From: Chromatiales bacterium
GTDB lineage: Bacteria > Pseudomonadota > Gammaproteobacteria > Chromatiales > Chromatiaceae
Reading direction: 5' to 3'
DNA: 41,759 bases
Assembly: GCA_022360905.1 (NCBI GenBank)
Contig: JAKSBX010000242.1
Span: 1-41,759 of the forward strand
Shown: in pieces, positions 17,861-25,745 of the stretch
Layout of the letters: each line of letters opens with the position of its first letter
Position numbering within the stretch: the stretch's first letter is position 1
The notes under the pieces: model-generated
Seen by the model: only the letters and a program-made list of their open reading frames with translations
Told to the model about the DNA's origin: nothing
Database searches by the model: none
Program-made: the position numbers and the translations under genes

Positions 17861-18426
17861 GTCAGGAAGTCGCCCATTGGCTGGACAATCTCCTGAAAGA
17901 GATCGAAGGCATCGAAGTTCGTCGCAAAAGCAGTCGCCGGGTACGGGTCGATGTACCGGCGGATGCCCTGCCCGCCCTGCTGGAACTGCTGCAGGGACGA
18001 GCCGGCTATATTCACCTCTCCGCCATCAGTTGTGTCGACTGGATCGATGATGATGAGTTTGAACTGGTCTACCACGTCTGGTCCTACGAGAGTCACTCAT
18101 TGGTTTCAGCCCATATTCGCATCGCCCGTGAACCTGGGGTCTATCTCTCGGTCTACGACCTCTATCAACCCGCTGGCTTTTTCGAGCGGGATATCCATGA
18201 GATGTATGGCATCCACTTCGAAGGCAGTCCCAACATGGAGAAGTTCATCCTTACCGAATGGGACGGCCCGCCGCCGATGCGCAAAGAGTTTGACAGCGAA
18301 GCCTATATCAACGAGCACCTGAGTTGGCAGGAGTACAACCCGGAGTGGTTACAGGAACTGGTCGCCGAAGGTGGTGGTGTGATCATCCCGCCTGAAGAGC
18401 AGCGCTTCAGTCAAAAGAAGAAATGA
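17857..18426 (+). CDS. NuoC/MbhK-like 30-kDa subunit
   Basis: A 189-residue protein of the respiratory-chain 30-kDa family. The hallmark FFERDIHEMYGIHFEGSPNM and the following LTEWDGPPPMRKEF (residues about 107-150) match the ERE-DMFGI motif and the G-x-P-x-RK-F end of NuoC/HycE N-domains. It stabilises the large catalytic subunit in the peripheral arm. It overlaps the NuoB-like stop by 4 bases. It is a separate gene, not fused to NuoD as in Escherichia coli. Confidence 0.92.
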   Translation: MSQEVAHWLDNLLKEIEGIEVRRKSSRRVRVDVPADALPALLELLQGRAGYIHLSAISCVDWIDDDEFELVYHVWSYESHSLVSAHIRIAREPGVYLSVYDLYQPAGFFERDIHEMYGIHFEGSPNMEKFILTEWDGPPPMRKEFDSEAYINEHLSWQEYNPEWLQELVAEGGGVIIPPEEQRFSQKKK

Positions 18427-18436
18427 AGAGTTTTTA

Positions 18437-18588
18437 GTCCGCAAATGAACGCGAATAAACGCAAATGTTATTGATGAATTTGGAACACCAAAAGTATCGC
18501 CCACTGCGTCAGTTATTCTTAACTGCAGTTAAAGAAACTTGCTTTGACAAAAGTAAGCTTCTTAAAACATTTGCGTTTATTTGCGGAC
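18437..18588. repeat. Imperfect terminal-inverted-repeat element (MITE-like)
   Basis: The left arm (18437-18469) and right arm (18566-18588) are reverse complements: GTCCGCAAAT...AAACGCAAATGTT against its mirror. The left arm has an extra 10 bases (GAACGCGAAT). The 152-bp unit also carries a perfect 14-bp palindrome TTAACTGCAGTTAA at 18519-18532 and no gene. It splits an otherwise nearly gapless operon between the NuoC-like and NuoD-like genes, so it is probably an inserted small non-autonomous element or a REP-like repeat. Its right arm supplies codons that falsely lengthen the next ORF. Confidence 0.65.
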
Positions 18589-18615
18589 CCCAAATTTAAA
18601 AACAAGCGAAACAAC

Positions 18616-19758
18616 ATGAGACCTGAGAATTACGAAGCCCAGCGCCAGCCGCCGAGTAATGAGTATGAACTCAATTTCGGGCCGAACCATCCCGGCATCG
18701 AAGGCAACTATGCCCTGAAGGTCAAGCTGCACGGTGATGTGGTGCTGGAGGCCAAGGCGGATGGCGGTTATCTGCATCGGGGCTTTGAGAAGCTGATGGA
18801 GCAGCGGCTGTGGATTCAGAATATCGCCCTGGTGCCCCGTATCTGCGTACCCGATCCCTCGCCGATGGAGCTCTGTTACTCGATGGCGGTTGAAGAGTTG
18901 TGCGGACTCAAGGTACCACAACGGGCCCAGTGGTTGCGGGTGATGCAGTTGGAACTGTCACGCATCGCGGCCCATCTGTTCACCTTTGGCGGTCATGCGG
19001 CGACCACCGGTATGTACAGCACCATGTATTGGGGCGTGGCTGACCGGGACCTGCTGCTCGATCTGTTTGAGGAGTTTACCGGCGGTCGGGTCTACAGCAT
19101 CTACAACATCCCCGGTGGAGTGCGCCGGGAACTGCCTGAAGGATTTCTGCAACGCTTGACAGAAACCCTCGACTACATCGAGTCGCGACTGCCCGACTAC
19201 GACAACCTCTTCTTCAAGAATCAGGTGTTCGTGAAACGGGCCAAAGGCACCGGTGTGATGTCTCGTGAGCAGGCCCTGGAGTGGGGCGTCACCGGCCCCA
19301 ATCTGCGAGCCACCGGTCTGGCCTTCGATGTACGCCGGGATGACCCCTACCTGGTCTACGATCAACTCGAGTTCGATATCCCGGTTGAAGAGAGCGGCGA
19401 TGCCTGGGCACGCACCCTGGTGCGTCGCCGAGAGTTGATGGAGAGTATCCGTATCCTGCGCCAGGTGGTGGAGATTCTGCCTGACATTCATGGTCCGATC
19501 CGGGCACCGATCCCCAATCCGCTGGCCTGGAATGTCCCCGCCGGTGAGACCTACACCCGGGTTGAATCCTCCAAAGGGGAACTCTGCTACTACGTGGTCT
19601 CCAACGGTGGCCCCAAACCCTACCGGGTGCATGTGCGGGGGCCCTCCTCCATGCATGCGGTACAGGTGCTGGAGAAGATGTCGGTCGGCTCACGTATCGA
19701 GGACATTGCCCAGACTATGTTCTCCCTGGATGCCTGTCCACCGGAAGTCGACCGTTGA
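18616..19758 (+). CDS. NuoD/MbxL-like catalytic large subunit, altered active site
   Basis: A 380-residue protein of the 49-kDa/[NiFe]-hydrogenase large-subunit family. The frame runs back to 18544, but those codons come from the repeat arm, so ATG 18616 is preferred. Family features include FGPNHPGIEG, GGYLHRGFEKLMEQR, RAQWLRVMQLELSRIAAHL and YNIPGGVRRELP. By-eye comparison with [NiFe] enzymes shows only the first cysteine of each CxxC pair (Cys77 in PRICVPD and Cys374 in DACPPEVDR), so nickel cannot be held normally. Compared with complex I, the quinone-site His (PSTHG) is Glu here (PGIEG) and the Tyr of RMDY falls on Val. The site is therefore neither hydrogenase nor quinone type, as expected for an Mbx-like enzyme. 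Confidence 0.88.
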   Translation: MRPENYEAQRQPPSNEYELNFGPNHPGIEGNYALKVKLHGDVVLEAKADGGYLHRGFEKLMEQRLWIQNIALVPRICVPDPSPMELCYSMAVEELCGLKVPQRAQWLRVMQLELSRIAAHLFTFGGHAATTGMYSTMYWGVADRDLLLDLFEEFTGGRVYSIYNIPGGVRRELPEGFLQRLTETLDYIESRLPDYDNLFFKNQVFVKRAKGTGVMSREQALEWGVTGPNLRATGLAFDVRRDDPYLVYDQLEFDIPVEESGDAWARTLVRRRELMESIRILRQVVEILPDIHGPIRAPIPNPLAWNVPAGETYTRVESSKGELCYYVVSNGGPKPYRVHVRGPSSMHAVQVLEKMSVGSRIEDIAQTMFSLDACPPEVDR

Positions 19759-19774
19759 GTTCTATGGGTAATCG

Positions 19775-21634
19775 ATGATGTCCAAACCTATTGATGATGC
19801 AAAACTGAGTAAACAGAGTGTGACGATCGAGCATGAAGAGGCCGGTTCAATCCTCAGCCCGCTCAAGGCGCTGCAGTTTTTCATGCGCAAACCGGTCACA
19901 GTTCCCCTGGAACCCCGCCCTGCCGCAGACAACTACCGGGGTTTTCACCTCAACGACCATGAAAAGTGCATCGGTTGCAGTTCCTGCCAGAAGGTGTGTG
20001 ATAACGCCGCCATCACCATGGTCAAGGTTCCCCATCTGCCGGAAGACCCGGTCAACGGTATCCGCAATCTGCGCCCTGCCATCGACTATGGACGTTGCTG
20101 CTGGTGTGCCCTGTGTGTCGATATCTGCCCGACCAGTGCCATATCCCTCTCCCGTGAATATGTGCATACCTGCACCCAGGAAGAGATCGACAGCTACTTC
20201 ATCCTGCCGAACGAAACCGGTATCCATGGTGAGTATTACGGCGAAGGGTGGCAGAAGACCAGCGATTCAGACCTACTCGACCTCAACCGCCAGCCGATGG
20301 CAGAGCTGGAAGCCGAGGATCGAATCGACAACTTCAATGAGATCGTGGCCGGCTACACCGACCAGCAGGCGGTGATCGAAGCCTCACGCTGCGTTCAGTG
20401 CGGTATGTGTCACGACGCCTGCCCCACCCATATGGACGCCCCCGAATACATCCGCTCGATCTGGCAGGGCAACCTGGAAGAGGCGGTACGCTGGATCTAT
20501 CAGAGCAATCCTTTCTCCCATGTCTGTGGCCGGGTCTGCACCCATCGTTGTGAGGATGCCTGCTCGATCGGCCGACGGGGTGAGCCGGTCTCCATCCGCT
20601 GGTTGAAACGCTATGCCATGGACTCGGTGGATCATGATCGGATCAAACAGATTGCCGCAGAAGGCAAAGCGGACTATCTGAGTGGCAAACAGATCGCCAT
20701 CATCGGCGCCGGGCCGGCCGGTCTCACCGCAGCCTATGACCTGATACGCAAAGGTCACCAAGTGACGGTATTCGAAGCGCGCAAAGAAGCGGGTGGCATG
20801 CCCCGTTATGGTATTCCTGAATACCGCCTGCCCTACGACATGCTGGACCGGGATATCGATGTGATTACCTCGATGGGCGTCAAAATCCAGACCGGCACCC
20901 AGGTCGGCAAGGATATCAGTATGGCACAACTGGAAGCGGATTATGACGCGGTGGTGCTAGCCATCGGTCTGCATCTGGGCCGATCCACCCGGGTTCCAGG
21001 TGCCGACCACAAACAGGTCCGTAAAGCGATCGATCTACTGCGTAGAACCACAGATGATGAAACCTATGAGATTCCTCAAAAGGCGGTAGTCATTGGTGGC
21101 GGTAACGTGGCAATGGATATCGCCAGAACTCTGGCCCGTCAGCAGCAACAGCAGTTTGGCCAGGTACAGGTGACGGTCACGGCACTGGAAGAGATGGCCC
21201 ACTTTCTGGCTGACCCGGTGGAGATCAAAGAGTGCCGAGAGGAAGGCATAGAGATCTACGATGCCAGAGGACCCCAGGCGTGTATCATCAAGAACAACAA
21301 GCTGGTCGGACTGAAAACCTGGAAAGTCCGTTCCATATTCGATGATCAGGGTCGCTTTGCACCGGAGTATGATGAACAGGATGAGCAGATTCACGCGGCT
21401 GACATGGTGATTGAGGCCATCGGTCAGATGTCGGACAACAATCTGCTCGGTGACGAACTGACGGAAGCCCTGGAATGGCAAAGGGGCCGGCTCAGTATCG
21501 ATGAGCAGGGACGAACCTCGGTCGACTGGTTGTGGGCCGCCGGTGACTGTGTCAACGGGCCGGATGTGGTGCACGCGATCGCGGATGGTCATCGCGTGGC
21601 GGCCAGCATCGATGAGTGGTTGAATCAGCAATAA
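19775..21634 (+). CDS. NuoI/MbxN-like ferredoxin fused to GltD/NfnB-type FAD-NAD(P)H oxidoreductase
   Basis: A 619-residue fusion. Residues about 55-125 hold two [4Fe-4S] clusters (Cys65-68-71-75 and Cys108-111-114-118), like NuoI/MbhN. Residues about 205-275 form the GltD/DPYD-type N-domain with more clusters (RCVQCGMCHDACP and VCGRVCTHRCEDAC). From about 298 onward there is an FAD Rossmann fold (IAIIGAGPAGLTAAYDL), GMPRYGIPEYRLP, and a second dinucleotide fold (AVVIGGGNVAMDIARTL) for NAD(P)H. A C-terminal AAGDCVNGPDVV box closes the FAD site. It would wire NAD(P)H directly to the membrane complex, replacing NuoEFG. Such fusions are, as far as I recall, not part of archaeal Mbx, where MbxN is a plain ferredoxin. 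The start could be ATG 19775 or 19778. Confidence 0.9.
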   Translation: MMSKPIDDAKLSKQSVTIEHEEAGSILSPLKALQFFMRKPVTVPLEPRPAADNYRGFHLNDHEKCIGCSSCQKVCDNAAITMVKVPHLPEDPVNGIRNLRPAIDYGRCCWCALCVDICPTSAISLSREYVHTCTQEEIDSYFILPNETGIHGEYYGEGWQKTSDSDLLDLNRQPMAELEAEDRIDNFNEIVAGYTDQQAVIEASRCVQCGMCHDACPTHMDAPEYIRSIWQGNLEEAVRWIYQSNPFSHVCGRVCTHRCEDACSIGRRGEPVSIRWLKRYAMDSVDHDRIKQIAAEGKADYLSGKQIAIIGAGPAGLTAAYDLIRKGHQVTVFEARKEAGGMPRYGIPEYRLPYDMLDRDIDVITSMGVKIQTGTQVGKDISMAQLEADYDAVVLAIGLHLGRSTRVPGADHKQVRKAIDLLRRTTDDETYEIPQKAVVIGGGNVAMDIARTLARQQQQQFGQVQVTVTALEEMAHFLADPVEIKECREEGIEIYDARGPQACIIKNNKLVGLKTWKVRSIFDDQGRFAPEYDEQDEQIHAADMVIEAIGQMSDNNLLGDELTEALEWQRGRLSIDEQGRTSVDWLWAAGDCVNGPDVVHAIADGHRVAASIDEWLNQQ

Positions 21635-21653
21635 CAGCAGGAGTGGCATCGCC

Positions 21654-22157
21654 ATGTCTGAAGGTCATAGCAGCAGTTACGACAGACTGAAATCGAAAAA
21701 AAGCCTGGCGGAGATCCTCGAAGTCGCCATCGAGTTCGAACGTACTGCGCGGGACTTCTACACGGATCTGATTCCAAAAGTGAGTAAACAGATCCGCTAC
21801 CTGGTGGAAGAACTGGCGGAAGAGGAGCAGCGCCACTTTGATCTGTTTAGTGAACTGAAAAACCGCCCCGACCTGGAGCAACAGGTCCAGACCCTGGTGG
21901 AGATCCCGGCAAGCGATAAAAGGTTTTCCGATGCCATCCACCTGCCCGAACTGGGTGACAGACCCGACGACCAGTCGGTACTGCAATATGCCTTAGGTCG
22001 TGAACATGCGGCAATGGAACAGTACCATGCCCTCGCCGAGAGCACCGAGGATGGCCCGATCAAAGAGCTGTTTCAATTCCTTGCCAATGAAGAGACGGAA
22101 CACAAGAATCAACTGGAAAAGGTCTACTACGAAACCATTCACAGTGGTGGTGTTTGA
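21654..22157 (+). CDS. Rubrerythrin/ferritin-like di-iron protein
   Basis: A 167-residue four-helix bundle protein with rubrerythrin-type ligand motifs. EFERTARDFY and EEEQRHFDLF supply one Glu and one ExxH, and REHAAMEQYH and EETEHKNQLEK the other pair. The C-terminal rubredoxin domain of classical rubrerythrin is absent. Such short forms detoxify peroxide or handle iron or sulfur species with an external electron donor. It follows the fusion subunit by 19 bases with a GGAG ribosome site, so it belongs to the operon and could take electrons from that FAD/ferredoxin subunit or protect its clusters. The role is inferred. Confidence 0.82.
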   Translation: MSEGHSSSYDRLKSKKSLAEILEVAIEFERTARDFYTDLIPKVSKQIRYLVEELAEEEQRHFDLFSELKNRPDLEQQVQTLVEIPASDKRFSDAIHLPELGDRPDDQSVLQYALGREHAAMEQYHALAESTEDGPIKELFQFLANEETEHKNQLEKVYYETIHSGGV

Positions 22158-22769
22158 GTTTTTTCAGCCGATACAGTAGCAAAACCAGCCGTCCCTAATT
22201 GGCTATTCGTCCATGGTATCAAGAGAACTTCAAGCTACATTAAGTTTTACAGGAGTGGCTTGCAGTATCCCTTGTTCATTACCCGGATGCTCAAGCTTAG
22301 TCAGGGTTATTCAGGTTTTTATCAGTCTTTAATTCACTGTTGTCCGTCAGCGTTTTTTCAGATGCGAAGAGTAAATTAACCACCCTCTCTTTACGTTACC
22401 TGGCCCCTCTGTAATGACCACTATCTATTAAATATCATCTGGGCAGTTCTGAAAATCGCTGACTGACACTACCGATCGAAAATCAGGTTATATGGCCCAC
22501 TTTAGGTTATTTAGCTCACCTCTCAGTCCATTTAAATAATATTTAATTATTTTATTTCAATAACTTATTCCTTGGCCTTGAAATTGCTATCACGAAAGAT
22601 GTCCGCCATGGAAAAGCAGTCAGCCGGATATTGATTCGGACTCGGGAACAGAGATAAGAGTTCGCAACCTTAGCAACTTTATTCTGTGACTACTTAGAGC
22701 AGTGACGTGATTGGTCATCCGGATGATGATCGTTACCAACCTTTTAATATGTACAACAGAATTTATCTT
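22158..22769. other. Intergenic region before the TonB-receptor operon
   Basis: About 610 bases without a convincing gene. It holds an AT-rich dyad, AAATAAT-ATTTA-ATTATTT, at 22534-22552, about 218 bases before the receptor start. It only loosely resembles a Fur-type site (AT-rich, palindromic), so iron control is possible but not shown. No terminator with a T-run was found after the rubrerythrin gene. Confidence 0.35.
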
Positions 22770-24935
22770 ATGAAGTCTTTACCTAAATACAGTATCAACC
22801 TTGCCCTCTTATCCCTCCTGACCATCACCAACCAACCTCTCGCCGTCGCAGACGAATCTGACGAGAGTGCGACGGATGAGGAGTTCGATGTCATCAGTGT
22901 TACCGCGTCCAGAATCGAACGTAAAACCAAAGAGGTTGCCGGCTCGATCGATGTCATCGACTCGGAACGCATCGAAAGTGAAAAGATGTTCAACATCAAG
23001 GATGCCATTCAAGGCAGTCCCGGCGTCCTGATCAACTCCAAGAATTCAGCCTACGACAGCCGCCTGATTATTCGTGGTGCCGGGCAGAAAGCCAACTACG
23101 GGGTTCGGGAGATCATGGTCATTCGGGATGGGGTTCCGATGACAGATCCCGACAGCTTTTCCCGTTTTGATTTCATCGATACCCAGGATATCGAACGCAT
23201 CGAGATCACCAAGGGGCCAGGTTCACTGTTCGGGGCAGGCTCTGCCGGTGGCACAATCCAGATCATCTCCAAATCGGTTTTCGATACAGACAGCAACCGA
23301 GTCAAATTGGGCATCGGTGAGTTTGGGCAGCAAAATCTGCATGGCCGTCTTGCTGGTGATATCAATGACAGTAATGCGGCATCCATAACAGCGTCATACC
23401 GTAAATCAGACAACGACTGGCGGGACTGGAACGAGTTTGAGTCCAAACAGCTGGCGCTGAAACACGGCTATCTGCTGGACAACGGCGGCACCCTGGAATC
23501 GGAGCTGAGCTACCATGAAGCGGATCTGCAACTACCCGGTTCCATGGATGAGGAAGAGTTTGAGCGTTATCTGGATAGCGGTGAGCAAAAAGATACCACC
23601 AGCAGCCCCTGGCAACACAGTGGACGCTATTCCACCATCTGGTTTTTCAACTCCCGTTATGAACAGGAGATGGACAATCTCACCCTGAAACCACGGGTCT
23701 ATGCCAATCAATGGGATCACTACCATCCGGTAACCGGCGCCATCAATGACAATCCGGGTACGACCGTGCTCGGTACCGATCTTGAGATCGCATACAAACA
23801 TCAGCTTTGGGGAGAAAGTACGCTGGTTACCGGTGTGACGGCCCGCCGGGACAACACCGAAGGGGCGAAGAAATATACCTACGCCGATGTGGAGACAGCC
23901 CCGCCACCGGCCTGGAATCCAACCGGACCGGCGACCATTTTACACACCAACTCGGATAGAGCCGGCGATCTGCTTGAAGAAGAGGATGCCACCAACACCC
24001 TGTACGGTTTTTATCTTCAGGAGACCATGCAACCCACTGACCGGATCAACCTTGAACTCGGTTTTCGCTACGACCGCAACAACTTTGACATCGATAACAC
24101 CGCCTTTGGTGAATACAGCTATGGCAGTGGAACCTATACCTTCTTCGACACACCGCAACAGACAAAAACCGATAAAACCTTCAACCTTTTCTCACCCAAG
24201 CTGGGATTGACCTACGCCCTGAACCAGAGCATCAATGTCTATGGTGTGGTTGCTCAATCCGGACAGGTGCCATCCGAGTCGGAGATCCAGAGCAATCCGA
24301 AACTGGATGCGGCCACCGCACAGAACATAGAGGTGGGCTTCAAGGGACGCGAACAGGCGTGGTCCTTCGACCTGGCGGTTTATCGCACCACAGTCAGTGA
24401 TGAGATTGTCTCAACCCTCAATGAGGATCTCACCACAGAGTTTCAGAACGCCGGAGAGACCTTGAAGAAAGGTGTTGAGTTGAGTGGCCGCTACGATGTT
24501 ACCAACCACATCTGGTTGGAAGGCAGTTTCGCCTACAGTGACTATACCTTCACCGATTTTGATGAACTGGTTCGAACCGGACGTACTCAAACACCGATTG
24601 ATCGTTCAGGCAATCAGCTCCCCTATATTCCACGTCAGCAGTATGGCCTGGGCTTGGGTTACAACCATCCGTTCGGTATAAAAGCGGCCATCCGCAGCAA
24701 CAGTTGGGGCAGCTATTACGTTGATAATGCCAATACTGAAAAATATGATGGCTATGACTTCCTGACCAATCTGATGCTCAGTTATCAGACAGGCTCCCAT
24801 ACGCTCTCTCTGAACGTGGAAAACCTGTTTGACAAACGCTATGCCACAGAAGTGAAGAAAAGTACCAGTGGCAATAAAACCTATTCGGCTGGCGCACCTC
24901 GCAACGCCATGCTCACTTATACCTATCTTTTCTGA
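22770..24935 (+). CDS. TonB-dependent outer-membrane receptor
   Basis: A 721-residue TonB-dependent receptor. The frame opens at 22707, but ATG 22770 begins a clear Sec signal peptide (MKSLPKYSINLALLSLL, cleavage near AVA-DE). Then come a TonB-box-like segment (FDVISVTASR, just after the mature N-terminus), a plug domain (ESEKMFNIKDAIQGSPGVLI, IEITKGPGSLFGAGSAGGTI) and a 22-strand-type barrel with alternating aromatic strands. The last residue is Phe (YTYLF), the sorting signal for the Bam machinery. It heads an operon with its own ExbB-ExbD-TonB. The substrate is unknown; the neighbours suggest a metal or metal complex rather than vitamin B12. Confidence 0.92.
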   Translation: MKSLPKYSINLALLSLLTITNQPLAVADESDESATDEEFDVISVTASRIERKTKEVAGSIDVIDSERIESEKMFNIKDAIQGSPGVLINSKNSAYDSRLIIRGAGQKANYGVREIMVIRDGVPMTDPDSFSRFDFIDTQDIERIEITKGPGSLFGAGSAGGTIQIISKSVFDTDSNRVKLGIGEFGQQNLHGRLAGDINDSNAASITASYRKSDNDWRDWNEFESKQLALKHGYLLDNGGTLESELSYHEADLQLPGSMDEEEFERYLDSGEQKDTTSSPWQHSGRYSTIWFFNSRYEQEMDNLTLKPRVYANQWDHYHPVTGAINDNPGTTVLGTDLEIAYKHQLWGESTLVTGVTARRDNTEGAKKYTYADVETAPPPAWNPTGPATILHTNSDRAGDLLEEEDATNTLYGFYLQETMQPTDRINLELGFRYDRNNFDIDNTAFGEYSYGSGTYTFFDTPQQTKTDKTFNLFSPKLGLTYALNQSINVYGVVAQSGQVPSESEIQSNPKLDAATAQNIEVGFKGREQAWSFDLAVYRTTVSDEIVSTLNEDLTTEFQNAGETLKKGVELSGRYDVTNHIWLEGSFAYSDYTFTDFDELVRTGRTQTPIDRSGNQLPYIPRQQYGLGLGYNHPFGIKAAIRSNSWGSYYVDNANTEKYDGYDFLTNLMLSYQTGSHTLSLNVENLFDKRYATEVKKSTSGNKTYSAGAPRNAMLTYTYLF

Positions 24936-24947
24936 GGGTGAACATTC

Positions 24948-25745
24948 ATGAAACCATCTAATTTGGTGATCTTGCTTGCTGCCTCGATGATGACCCCGAC
25001 AGGATTAGTCGCAGCGGATGAGGAACAAAACCTCAAAAGCAGCAAGCCTGCAGTCTCGCATGGCCACCGGGGAGCCAAAACATTTCATATAGACAATCTG
25101 GATGGCGCCACGATTACCTATATAAAACCCGATCTCTCCAGCCAACCCATAACCCCGGTAATGGGCAAAGTCACTATGCCGGTGAGCGGTGTGGACAACT
25201 ATCACGCCCTGGTCGTGGAGAAGGATTGGGGCGATCACAAAGAGGTGATTATCCGTTACCAATATATGTTCGGCCGACCCAGTAAACAGAACCCTGTCCG
25301 GTTGACTGCTGCGCAAAAAAGCGAGTTTGAGATTGTCCCGGATCCCTTACCAAGAGAGCACTACCGCTATCACAGTCAACAGACGTGGGGCTTCCTGGCC
25401 CGATACCGGGGAGAGCTTCTGAAAAATCATCCTTTGACACTGACCACCTCAAATGGCAGTGAGCAGACTCTGCATACAGATGAACATGGCCGGGTCACCT
25501 TCCAGATCCCGGATGATTTTCCTGGCCTGACAGAGGGCGAGAGAAGTAAGCAAACAGCACAACTCACCATCAGCGGTGAGTATCAGCAAAGCGATACCAG
25601 CTACTCCACTCAACTTGTTGCCGACTACCGGGTCAATCCCAGCCATTGGCAATCCACAGAGCTGGGACTGTTGGTGCTGGGTATAGGCTTTCTCGCTGGA
25701 GGCTATCTGGGTCAGAACCTGAAAAAACGGGATAAAAAAGCATGA
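24948..25745 (+). CDS. Membrane-anchored periplasmic protein (DUF4198-like)
   Basis: A 265-residue protein with an N-terminal signal peptide (about residues 1-24), a His-containing start to the mature chain (SHGHRGAKTFH), two beta-rich domains and one C-terminal span (LLVLGIGFLAGGYLG, then a positive tail). The part from about 165 to 190 (SEQTLHTDEHGRVTFQIPDDF) resembles DUF4198/carboxypeptidase-regulatory-like folds that occur beside nickel, cobalt and copper transport genes. It probably binds metal or docks to the receptor in the periplasm. It starts 13 bases after the receptor stop and overlaps the next gene by 4 bases. Domain assignment is by eye, and function is inferred from neighbours. 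Confidence 0.6.
   Translation: MKPSNLVILLAASMMTPTGLVAADEEQNLKSSKPAVSHGHRGAKTFHIDNLDGATITYIKPDLSSQPITPVMGKVTMPVSGVDNYHALVVEKDWGDHKEVIIRYQYMFGRPSKQNPVRLTAAQKSEFEIVPDPLPREHYRYHSQQTWGFLARYRGELLKNHPLTLTTSNGSEQTLHTDEHGRVTFQIPDDFPGLTEGERSKQTAQLTISGEYQQSDTSYSTQLVADYRVNPSHWQSTELGLLVLGIGFLAGGYLGQNLKKRDKKA

Noticed and set aside
18544..18615. 24-residue N-terminal extension of the NuoD-like protein
   Set aside because: Its codons come from the inverted-repeat arm. The family N-terminus begins just after ATG 18616.
18958..19656. 232-codon minus-strand ORF opposite the NuoD-like gene
   Set aside because: It is an antisense shadow of a conserved gene with no plausible ribosome site or domain.
16188..19758. 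Energy-converting [NiFe] hydrogenase or true complex I
   Set aside because: The large subunit lacks the second cysteine of both CxxC pairs and also the quinone His/Tyr. The NuoB-like CxGC motif is not that of complex I, and no NuoE/F/G or hydrogenase maturation genes are present.
22534..22552. Fur box ahead of the TonB operon
   Set aside because: The dyad is AT-only and shares little with the Fur consensus beyond symmetry. It is kept only as a note in the intergenic entry.
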